From NCBI RefSeq assembly GCF_001591265.1, contig NZ_BCUL01000008.1, forward strand, positions 35,516 to 99,515: 64,000 nt of DNA, read 5' to 3'. The position numbers were made by a program, and so were the translations under genes. The stretch comes from Moraxella atlantae NBRC 14588. Lineage in GTDB: Bacteria; Pseudomonadota; Gammaproteobacteria; Pseudomonadales; Moraxellaceae. The notes beneath the pieces are model-generated. The model had not been told where the DNA came from and ran no database searches. It saw only the letters and a program-made list of their open reading frames with translations. The first letter of the stretch is position 1. Every line of letters begins with the position of its first letter. Of this stretch, positions 56,822 to 64,000 are shown one piece after another.

Positions 56822-56975
56822 ACGTCACCTGTTGTTAAAATGCTTAAAAATTTTTGTTCAAACCCGATGGGATAAATGAAAATCGTTTAAATTTAGCGAT
56901 TATTATAAAACGAATTGGCGCGCATCGCAGGGGCAAAGTTGGGTGTTTGTGTTAAAAGCGTCAGAGCAAAAAAGG

Positions 56976-58268
56976 TTAGGAATTAGATTGGGTGGACTGC
57001 TTGAGCCATTGCATAAAAGCATAGCTTTGCTGCTCTTTGGCGTTATCGGCAAAGGTATAAAACTGCGTGCCGACAAGGCTGTCGGGCAAATACTGCTGGG
57101 GGTGGTAGTGGTTGGGGTGGTCGTGTGGATAAACATACGCCGCGCCATAGCCTTGCGCTTTCATCAAGCCTGTTACGCCGTTGCGCAGGTGCAGCGGTAC
57201 GGGCGATTGGTCACGCTCGGCAAGTGCCATGGCTTGATTGATGGCGCGATAGCTTGAGTTGGATTTGGCACTGGTTGCCAGATACACCACCACTTGCCCC
57301 AAAATAATCCGCGCCTCAGGCATACCGATGCTTTGTACACTGCGCAAAGCGGTGTCTGCCAACAGCAGCGCGTTGGGGTTGGCAAGCCCGATATCCTCAC
57401 TTGCTGCAATCACCAATCGCCGCGCGACAAACGCAGGGTCTTCACCTGCCACCAACATCCGCGCCATCCAATACAACGCTGCGTCGGGGTCACTGCCGCG
57501 AATGGATTTGATCATCGCCGAGACGATGTCATAATGTTGGTCGCCATCGCGGTCATAACGCACCAGTGCCGCGCCTGCCACTCGACTGACCGCTGCATCA
57601 TCAACGACAATCAGCGTATTTGGGTCGGCAGAAGTTTGCGCTTGAATAGCAATCTCAAGCAAATTCAACGCTTTGCGCGCGTCGCCTCGTGCCAAGGCTT
57701 TGATGGCGCCCGACTGGCGCAAGGCAATATTTTGCTGGCTTAACACATCATCTTGCGTGATGGCGCGTTGCAAAATCGCGTCAATTTCAGCATCGCTGAG
57801 CGGCTGCAAACGATACACCTGACAGCGCGATAATAACGCGTTATTGACACTAAACGACGGGTTTTCGGTGGTTGCACCGATCAAGGTGATGTCGCCTGCC
57901 TCAACCGCACCAAGTAGCGCGTCTTGCTGTGCCTTATTAAACCGATGAATTTCATCCACAAACACCACAGGCGGAGCGGCAAACAAGCCGCCACCTGCGT
58001 TATCAACCTCAAGTGCGGCGCGTAACTCCTTAACCCCTGCACGAATCGCCGACAATGGACGAAACTCACGCCCCACTGCATCGGCAAGTAGCATCGCAAG
58101 CGTGGTTTTGCCAATGCCTGCTTCACCAAACAAAATCATCGACGGCAAATAGCCCTGCGCAACAATCCGCGCAATCGGTGCATCATTGCCCAACAAATGC
58201 CGCTGCCCGATGATGTCGGCAAGTTGTTGTGGGCGCATACGTTGGGCAAGCGGAATTTGGGGGTTCAT
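56976..58268 (-). CDS. rarA: Replication-associated recombination protein A (RarA/MgsA)
   Basis: AAA+ ATPase of 430 residues acting at stalled forks. LFGEAGIGKTTLAMLLA is Walker A, FVDEIHRFNKAQQD Walker B and GATTENPSFSVN the sensor. SEDIGLANPNALLLA and QYLPDSLVGTQFY belong to the C-terminal tetramerisation domain. Typical length; transcribed alone. Confidence 0.93.
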   Translation of the reverse strand: MNPQIPLAQRMRPQQLADIIGQRHLLGNDAPIARIVAQGYLPSMILFGEAGIGKTTLAMLLADAVGREFRPLSAIRAGVKELRAALEVDNAGGGLFAAPPVVFVDEIHRFNKAQQDALLGAVEAGDITLIGATTENPSFSVNNALLSRCQVYRLQPLSDAEIDAILQRAITQDDVLSQQNIALRQSGAIKALARGDARKALNLLEIAIQAQTSADPNTLIVVDDAAVSRVAGAALVRYDRDGDQHYDIVSAMIKSIRGSDPDAALYWMARMLVAGEDPAFVARRLVIAASEDIGLANPNALLLADTALRSVQSIGMPEARIILGQVVVYLATSAKSNSSYRAINQAMALAERDQSPVPLHLRNGVTGLMKAQGYGAAYVYPHDHPNHYHPQQYLPDSLVGTQFYTFADNAKEQQSYAFMQWLKQSTQSNS

Positions 58269-58390
58269 GGGTGGCTGGTGGTTTAAAACGCGCTAACTAA
58301 AATGAATACTAAAATAAAAGGCTTGTTGGGTGAAGTCAAGCGTTTTGGTGGTAAGGTTTGATGCTGTGTATGGCTGAACTTATGCGGCAG

Positions 58391-58480
58391 CCATGCTAGA
58401 CTATAAGCCATGCTAAAATATAAGAAGCCATGCTAAACTATAAGAAGCCATGCTAAACTATAAACCATGCTAGACTATAA
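58391..58480. repeat. Tandem repeat array, five units of 17-20 bp
   Basis: CCATGCTA(G/A)A(C/A)TATAA begins at 58391, 58408, 58428, 58448 and 58465. Spacing is 17 or 20 bp, with an extra GAAG-type triplet in the longer units. It lies just upstream of the HELTH protein gene, in its promoter region. No spacers, so not a CRISPR. Confidence 0.8.
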
Positions 58481-58522
58481 ACAGTCAAACTAACGATAGC
58501 AGCCCACCCAAAATCCACCGCC

Positions 58523-59008
58523 ATGCCCCGATTACCCTTTTCCAACCCATTTACCCTGCGCCAACAATCGCGCCTTTTGACAACAGGCGAACGCGCCATT
58601 GCCGACAGTGTGTTTGGCGACTCGTTGGCACTCGATGATATACGGCTAAAAACCGCGTGGTGGGTACTCAAGCATTACGCCGTAAGCCCCAATGGCAACA
58701 TTTACTTTCATCCCGATGACTGGGTGGCAGATTTTAGCCAACAAAGCATCGCCCAGCAGTCGTGGTTGGTGCATGAGCTGACCCACGTGTGGCAACTACA
58801 GCAAGGCATTGCGGTATTGCGCCGCGCCGCGTTTGACCGCCGTTATCGCTATCAGCTCATAACGGGTAAGCCGTTTTTGGCATATGGTGTTGAGCAGCAA
58901 GCGCAAATGGTGCAGGATTTTTTTGTCCAACGCGCCCGTGGGCAAGACTGCAGCGCGTTGGCGGCGTGTATCCCGTTTGCGCATGCGCAGGCGGATATTG
59001 CTGGATGA
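58523..59008 (+). CDS. HELTH-motif putative zinc protease (DUF4157/Vgr-related type)
   Basis: Protein of 161 residues without signal peptide. WLVHELTHVWQLQQG is an HExxH zinc-binding site; the third ligand may be in the helix GVEQQAQMVQDFF. Relatives are annotated as Vgr-related or DUF4157-like proteins, often near secretion systems, but none is visible here. Function unknown; the tandem repeat array upstream may affect its expression. Confidence 0.6.
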   Translation: MPRLPFSNPFTLRQQSRLLTTGERAIADSVFGDSLALDDIRLKTAWWVLKHYAVSPNGNIYFHPDDWVADFSQQSIAQQSWLVHELTHVWQLQQGIAVLRRAAFDRRYRYQLITGKPFLAYGVEQQAQMVQDFFVQRARGQDCSALAACIPFAHAQADIAG

Positions 59009-59019
59009 CTAAGAGCCGT

Positions 59020-59688
59020 TTAGTGGTTAATTGTCATCACCACCTTATAGCCAGCAGGGTGGGTTAAGACCAAACGGCTGGGTAGGGTGTTGGGCGCGGC
59101 ATTTTGGGTCGCGTAATCAAACGCGGCTTGCCAATCGCCATTGGTGGCTCGGGTTAGGCGGTTTTGCGCGTCGCGCTCGGCAGCATTGTCACTGGGTGCA
59201 GGTTGCCCCATCATCCAAAACGGTAGTTGTGAAATCGGTGCTTGAAAGCCCAACATGCGGCGCAGCAACGCCTCTGGGCTGTCGGCTTGGCGTGTGCGTT
59301 TGCCATCGGTCAACGTCGCGGAGGTGCCATCGTAGTGGATTTGAGTTTGCCCCATGCCAAACGGTGCGGTCAATTCAATATCAAATCTAACGCCTGATTG
59401 CACCCAGGTGTACAGCGCGCTACCGCCACCTTTGGGGCTATTAAAGCCCAATTTGCCGTTGATGTTAAAGCTTGGTGGGATAGGCTGGGTGGTGCTAACA
59501 GGCGTGGTTTTGGCGTTGGCTTCGGCGGCGACAATTGGACTGGTCGTTGGCACGACAACCACAGGTGCGCTAGATGTCGGGGTAGGTGCGGCAGGCACAG
59601 GTAGCGGCGCAGGACTAGGGCGTTTGGGTGTGGTTTGACACGCGGTAAGCAAACTGGTCAGCAATAAAACAGGATAAATTGGGCGCAT
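59020..59688 (-). CDS. lolB: Outer-membrane lipoprotein receptor LolB
   Basis: Protein of 222 residues. The leader ends LLTAC, a lipobox. A Pro/Thr/Val linker of about 40 residues precedes the lipocalin-like LolB fold (FNINGKLGFNSPKGGGSALYTWVQSGVRFDIELTAPFG). It receives lipoproteins from LolA at the outer membrane. It follows the TPR gene and lies near hemA, a conserved cluster; ispE, usually next, is missing from this spot. Confidence 0.88.
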   Translation of the reverse strand: MRPIYPVLLLTSLLTACQTTPKRPSPAPLPVPAAPTPTSSAPVVVVPTTSPIVAAEANAKTTPVSTTQPIPPSFNINGKLGFNSPKGGGSALYTWVQSGVRFDIELTAPFGMGQTQIHYDGTSATLTDGKRTRQADSPEALLRRMLGFQAPISQLPFWMMGQPAPSDNAAERDAQNRLTRATNGDWQAAFDYATQNAAPNTLPSRLVLTHPAGYKVVMTINH

Positions 59689-59792
59689 AGGTACTAACCA
59701 TTAGACGGTTGAAAAACGTGTATCATAAAACAACTTGTTGGTACACAAGCCAATTGCTTAGCAGTCATTGGGCAGTCAGTGATGGGTGATGG

Positions 59793-61514
59793 TCAGCGTT
59801 CGCCCGACTGCAATAAGTCTTGTAAAATCTTATCCACGCGTGTGGCTTCTGCGTGGTTGCCAAGTTTGTTGTACGCCTCGCGCAGCAACAAACCGCTGAT
59901 GATATCGGGCAAGATGTCAAAATTATCCTCTAGTAAATTCACCACTTGCGTATATTGTTGTTGGTGTAAGGCTTGTTGCGCCAAAATTTGACGCGCCTTT
60001 AAACCAACCTCGCGGTCATTGATCAGCGGCATTAATAAGGCGTTTACTTCATCGCTACGGGTTTTGAGGCTAACCAATGTGCGCGCGTACTCTAGCTGAT
60101 AATCGACTTGGTTGGGCGCGGTGCGCACAAGCTCGGTAAGCAAAGGCAGCTTGGCAGCAGGGTTAGTGTCTGGCATCAATAGCACTTTGGCAAACACGAT
60201 ATCACGATTGTCGGGCAAGGCAGCCTGTGCGCTGTTAAGCGTGTTGATGGCTTGTTCGCGTCGCCCTGTACGTGCCCACACATCGGCTTCTAAAATATAG
60301 CTTTGTGCGGCAAAACGGTCAAAATCGCGGCGCAATTTGACCGCGCTTGCCAGTGCCTCACTGTAGCGTTGTTGTGTTATCAGCAGATTGATTTGGCGTT
60401 TACGCGCTGCCAAGACCAAATCAGGCTGCATGACGTTGGCATACGCGGCAATCGCGCGGTCATCTTGGTGTTGGCGTTCGGCACTGGTCGCCAAATAGTA
60501 GTAGGCTTGGCTGCGGTATTCGGGGCTTTGGGTCAGCTCAGTCAGCCAGTGCTCGGCATCTGTGTAGCGCTGGCTGTCGATACCAACCAATCCTGCCAAC
60601 AGCTTGATGTCATCATCTGCCAAAAACGCGCGGTTTTTGTCATCGTTCAAGTTCTGCCATGCACCCAATGTGTCGCCTTGTTCAATCAAATACCGCGTTT
60701 GGTACAAAAACAGGCTTTTGTTGTCGGGTAGGGTGCGTCGTGCCTCGGCAATAAAGCGTTTGACCTCAGCAGGCTGTGCCAATGTCTGCAAAATATCGGC
60801 TTTAAGCGTCAAGTACGCAGGGCTGGTAGGACGTTGTTTTAACGCCCTGTTGATGGCATCTAGCGCGGCTTGCGATTCATTAAACTGCAACAATAAACCT
60901 GCTTTCATCACAAGCAGCGTTGGATTGGTTTTGATATCCAGTTTTTGTAACGTGTCTAGCAGTTCGCGCTGTGACTGGCGATCGGTCGGATAAATCCCTG
61001 CCAAAATTTGGCTCAAATCGGCGTTGGGGTCGTACTGCAAAATCTCGTTGAGTCGCTCACCTGCCAGTTCGTACTGATGGGCTTTGAGCGCCAAATACGT
61101 GACGTAAAACAGCGCAGGCACATCATCGGGATGCTGAGTCTGCCACGCATGAGCAAAGGTTAAGGCGCTGTCAGGCGTGTCATAGCGCAGCGACAAATCC
61201 AGTGCGCGCTCAAACACAGGCGCGGCATTTTCCAAAAACGCTTGCTGACGGTAAATTGCCAATGCCTTGCCGATATCGCCACGTTGGGCAGCAAATTCAG
61301 CCAGCATAATGTTGTATAGCGCAGGCTGGCTGGTTGCGGTTGGGTTGGCGGCAGGCGTGATGGCTGATGCCGCGCTTGTATACGATGACGCTTGCATAGG
61401 CGCGGCGTTTATTTGCCCCATGCCCACTGCCAACACCATACCAACAGCCACACGCTTGAGCGCGTCAGTAACGGTTGGCAAAGGTGGGTATAAGCTTAGC
61501 ACAAGCAAGTTCAT
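59793..61514 (-). CDS. Exported tetratricopeptide-repeat protein
   Basis: Protein of 573 residues. A signal-like segment (RVAVGMVLAVGMGQINAAP) is followed by TPR-type helical repeats through most of the length (for example DIGKALAIYRQQAFLENAAPV, SQAALDAINRALKQRP, YSEALASAVKLRRDF). It likely acts as a periplasmic scaffold; genes of this kind sit upstream of lolB in Pseudomonas and Acinetobacter. ATG at 61514 follows the Met of the hydrophobic start; a longer frame to 61577 is less likely. Confidence 0.75.
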   Translation of the reverse strand: MNLLVLSLYPPLPTVTDALKRVAVGMVLAVGMGQINAAPMQASSYTSAASAITPAANPTATSQPALYNIMLAEFAAQRGDIGKALAIYRQQAFLENAAPVFERALDLSLRYDTPDSALTFAHAWQTQHPDDVPALFYVTYLALKAHQYELAGERLNEILQYDPNADLSQILAGIYPTDRQSQRELLDTLQKLDIKTNPTLLVMKAGLLLQFNESQAALDAINRALKQRPTSPAYLTLKADILQTLAQPAEVKRFIAEARRTLPDNKSLFLYQTRYLIEQGDTLGAWQNLNDDKNRAFLADDDIKLLAGLVGIDSQRYTDAEHWLTELTQSPEYRSQAYYYLATSAERQHQDDRAIAAYANVMQPDLVLAARKRQINLLITQQRYSEALASAVKLRRDFDRFAAQSYILEADVWARTGRREQAINTLNSAQAALPDNRDIVFAKVLLMPDTNPAAKLPLLTELVRTAPNQVDYQLEYARTLVSLKTRSDEVNALLMPLINDREVGLKARQILAQQALHQQQYTQVVNLLEDNFDILPDIISGLLLREAYNKLGNHAEATRVDKILQDLLQSGER

Positions 61515-61761
61515 GGCGTTGGTTTCTTGTGTTAAATCTGCTTTATGATCACATCTGCTTGACACATAAGCAAACAAATTGGCAGAAAATTTTTAAAACG
61601 ATATCAATTGAAATCTTAAGATAAAACAATAAAAATTTTATTAAATATTTTATCAAAAAATCAGCATGAAGCGTATTATAACGTGATTTTAACGCCGAAA
61701 ATAGCACAGCTTGGCGACGGTGGCACGCCAGTGACAGAAAAATATCCGACGAGGGTTGAAG

Positions 61762-61791
61762 GTTTTGCTGCTAGGCGCAACATGGTATAAT
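61762..61791 (+). promoter_or_regulatory. Promoter of hemA
   Basis: TGGTATAAT, an extended -10 with consensus TATAAT at 61786-61791; TTTTGC 17 bases upstream is a weak -35. Confidence 0.6.
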
Positions 61792-61887
61792 ACACGTTTT
61801 GCAACCAAGCGCGCGTAAGCCTTATGCGTGGGTTGTAGTGCCGCCGATGAATGGGAGTCGGCGCGGGCATGGGGATTAGGCTGGCTT

Positions 61888-63186
61888 ATGCGGCTGTTTG
61901 TTCTTGGGGTTAATCACAAATCTGCACCAGTTGCGCTGCGCGAGCAACTGGCGTTTGGTGGTGATGAAATCCCGACGGCGTTGGCGCAACTGGCACAACT
62001 GACAGCAGGTGCGGTGATTGTTTCAACGTGTAATCGCACCGAGCTGTACGTTCTTGCGCCCGATGGGCAAGCCATGAATGATCTGACCGCGCGTGTCATC
62101 GCGTGGCTGGCGCAATTTAAAGGCATTGATGCACAGCAAATCGCGCCGCATCTGTACTGCCATCAAGACACACAAGCCTTGACGCATTGGATTCGTGTAG
62201 CATCGGGTCTTGACTCAATGATTTTAGGCGAGCCACAAATTTTGGGGCAAATTAAATCCGCTGTGCTACAAGCCGAAGACGCAGGCAGCTTGTCGCCTAA
62301 ACTCGGTTGGTTGGTGCAGCAAGTGTTTGCCGCCGCCAAACAAGTGCGCAGCGAAACACAGGTCGGCTCACAAGCTGTATCACTTGGGTTTGCTGCCGCA
62401 CGATTGGTCACGCAAATTTTTGATAAACCTGCTGCCACCACGCTATTGGTGGTAGCGGCAGGTGAGATGAACCGACTGGTTGCGACCAATATCGTAGGCT
62501 TAGGTGTGGCGCGGGTCATCATTTGTAACCGTAGTCCTGCTCGTGCGCAGCTGCTGGCAGACGCATTACGCGGCATGGTGGCACAGATTGACACCATCAG
62601 CCTTGCTCAATTGCCTGAGGCGTTGCCGTTGGCGGATATCGTGACCAGTTGTAGCGGCAGCTTGTACCCGTTGATTGACAAAAAAATGGTCAAACAGGCG
62701 CAAAAAAAACGCCGTTATCGTCCACAGTTGATGGTGGATTTAGCCGTACCGCGCGATATCGAGCCAAGCGTTGGTGGTTTGGACGATGTGTATTTGTATT
62801 CGATAGATGATTTACAACACGTCATTGCAGGCAATTTAGAACAACGTCGCCAAGCGGCGGTTGAAGCAGAACTGTTGGTCAGCCAATTGGTGGTTGGTAT
62901 CGAGCGGCGAATTTTAGTGCGCCGCGTTGGGCAAGATATCCACGACTACCGCGAGCAAGCACAGCACCATGCCGAGCGTTTGCTTGCGCATTCGCTACAA
63001 CGTCTTGCCGATGGGCAACCTGCCGAAACGGTCATCACTGAGCTAACCCATCAGCTGACCCAAACCCTGACCCATGCGCCCTCACGGCTATTGCGCCAAG
63101 TTGCCAGTGAACAGCCTGCCGATACGGTCAGCTTCGTTGCCCAACAGCTTACCCATGCGTACCGCCCTAAGCAAAATAAAGTCTAG
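61888..63186 (+). CDS. hemA: Glutamyl-tRNA reductase
   Basis: Protein of 432 residues, first committed step of C5 haem synthesis. VLGVNHKSAPVALREQLAF, VSTCNRTELY with the catalytic Cys, GEPQILGQIKSAV and the NADPH-binding region (LLVVAAGEMNRLVATNIV) are all present. ATG at 61888 gives the family-typical start. Divergent from the TPR gene, as in related genera; the usual prfA does not follow. Confidence 0.95.
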   Translation: MRLFVLGVNHKSAPVALREQLAFGGDEIPTALAQLAQLTAGAVIVSTCNRTELYVLAPDGQAMNDLTARVIAWLAQFKGIDAQQIAPHLYCHQDTQALTHWIRVASGLDSMILGEPQILGQIKSAVLQAEDAGSLSPKLGWLVQQVFAAAKQVRSETQVGSQAVSLGFAAARLVTQIFDKPAATTLLVVAAGEMNRLVATNIVGLGVARVIICNRSPARAQLLADALRGMVAQIDTISLAQLPEALPLADIVTSCSGSLYPLIDKKMVKQAQKKRRYRPQLMVDLAVPRDIEPSVGGLDDVYLYSIDDLQHVIAGNLEQRRQAAVEAELLVSQLVVGIERRILVRRVGQDIHDYREQAQHHAERLLAHSLQRLADGQPAETVITELTHQLTQTLTHAPSRLLRQVASEQPADTVSFVAQQLTHAYRPKQNKV

Positions 63187-63341
63187 ACGCAACGCAAAAC
63201 CAGCGCAATAATGCGCGGCTGTCGTCATTTTACCCCTTACAATCCCAATACACATAAGACTTTCAACGACTTTCTAAAAAAGACAAAAGCTTTAAAAAGA
63301 TAAAAAAAGATTTTTTGTTAAAAATTTTGAAAAAATAAAAG

Positions 63342-63369
63342 AAAAAACCGTCCAGAAGGACGGTTTTTT
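63342..63369. terminator. Bidirectional terminator between hemA and the LysE-type gene
   Basis: AAAAAACCGTCC/GGACGGTTTTTT with an AGAA loop. Confidence 0.9.
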
Positions 63370-63373
63370 AAGA

Positions 63374-64000
63374 TTAATTTAAATAAAAAAGATATAAAGT
63401 GTTTATCATTTTGTATATTGCATATAAAGCTACAAGTAATAAAATCATTCCAGAGAGCTTATTTATAATATTGACAATCTTATTATTACTTATTTTTGAA
63501 AAAACAAAAGAGTAGGTAGAAAGAATAGAATAATCTAGTATTATCCAAATAATCACTAGGATAAACATAGATATACCTATGTTGTTTGGATAAACACTCA
63601 AAAACATTGGGAAAAAAGCGATGAAGAATAATATGTCTTTGGGATTAGAAATACCTATGAGAAAACCATCTTTAAAGTGATTTTTCGTAATTTTATTAGA
63701 ATTCTCATCAATAGTTCTTTGTATATCCACTTTGTCTCGTATGATACCTATTGAAAAGTATAATAAATATAAAGACCCTATTAGGGTTAGCCAATTTAAA
63801 GCTATCTCACTTATAGAGAATACACCTTTAATTATGATAAAAGAAATAAAAATCAAAATTAAAGAAGCTGTATTAGTTCCCATAACAGTTTTTAAACCTG
63901 CAAGAAAACCATCTTTAATGCTTGCACTAACTACTAGTACAGTAACTGGACCAGGCGTACCTAAAAAAAGTACGATAGATAGGATATAAGTCGTTAATAA
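63374..64000 (-). CDS. LysE/RhtB-family amino-acid exporter, 5' end outside window
   Basis: The frame stays open to the last base of the window, so the start lies a few codons beyond. FLGTPGPVTVLV is the hallmark TPGP motif of LysE exporters and FLIGISNPKDILFFIAFFPMF the second conserved block. About six helices in 208 visible residues. The gene is strikingly rich in AAA, ATA, AAT and TTA codons compared with every neighbour, so it was probably acquired recently. Substrate unknown. Confidence 0.82.
   Translation of the reverse strand, partial: LLTTYILSIVLFLGTPGPVTVLVVSASIKDGFLAGLKTVMGTNTASLILIFISFIIIKGVFSISEIALNWLTLIGSLYLLYFSIGIIRDKVDIQRTIDENSNKITKNHFKDGFLIGISNPKDILFFIAFFPMFLSVYPNNIGISMFILVIIWIILDYSILSTYSFVFSKISNNKIVNIINKLSGMILLLVALYAIYKMINTLYLFYLN

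Noticed and set aside
56822..56975. FMN riboswitch before ribB
   Set aside because: The region is short and lacks the conserved RFN-element blocks.
58391..58480. CRISPR-like array
   Set aside because: Units follow each other without unique spacers, and no cas genes are in the window.

Overview
The window looks like the chromosome of a gammaproteobacterium of the family Moraxellaceae, in or near Moraxella/Faucicola. This rests on protein style and gene order: a trxA-rho pair, ypjD divergent from ffh, serB next to an AhpA/YtjB-like gene, hemA divergent from a TPR gene and lolB, an ISAba1-like IS4 element, and a RibB with a degenerate RibA-like tail. Genus and species are inference. Most of the window is ordinary core chromosome with dense, mostly short operons and clear hairpin terminators at convergent gene ends.

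Layout. 1-8.4 kb: a partial homoserine kinase, a class II amidotransferase, an HDAC-family protein, an aminotransferase with crcB, a membrane hydrolase and a large lipoprotein nucleotidase. 8.5-8.7 kb: tRNA-Glu and tRNA-Ala. 9-14.2 kb: dedA, corC, lnt, a small membrane protein and a zinc peptidase. 14.3-25.3 kb: rho, trxA, ppx, accA, tilS, proC, yggT, ypjD and ffh. 25.4-26.9 kb: a GATC-type restriction-modification pair (Dam-like methylase plus MutH/Sau3AI-like nuclease). 27-31.3 kb: a sulfate-binding lipoprotein, recX, recA and an epimerase. 31.5-37.8 kb: a metabolic block with an iron-type alcohol dehydrogenase, a genuine pyruvate decarboxylase (uncommon in bacteria), a TerC protein behind a yybP-ykoY manganese riboswitch, and glycerol dehydrogenase. 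37.8-40.3 kb: a decayed accessory patch holding a ggt remnant, a MITE end, a deleted IS5-like element, a fixJ-like remnant and a deleted ISAba1-like element, ending near tRNA-Val. 40.8-64 kb: ppk2, a DASS transporter, aroE, an IS200/IS605-type element, serB, plsB, tesB, ribB, rarA, lolB, a TPR protein, hemA and, at the edge, an AT-rich LysE-type exporter that looks transferred.

The most unusual signal is a family of about 342-bp non-coding elements: three full copies (846, 3094, 16574) and one truncated copy (38742). They have IS200/IS605-type ends but no transposase. Each full copy carries a conserved promoter (-35/17 bp/-10) that fires toward a branched, strongly base-paired region ending in GTCAA. 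One stem shows a compensatory G-C to C-G change between copies. I read these as solo omega-RNA-like MITEs: the guide-RNA end of a TnpB transposon spread without its nuclease. One copy supplies the thrB stop codon, one could drive trxA-rho, and one broke ggt. The same window holds an IS605-type element with an intact TnpB (RuvC triad and zinc finger present) and a dead TnpA (HUH region deleted, catalytic Tyr replaced by Cys). No CRISPR array, rRNA or prophage structural genes were seen.
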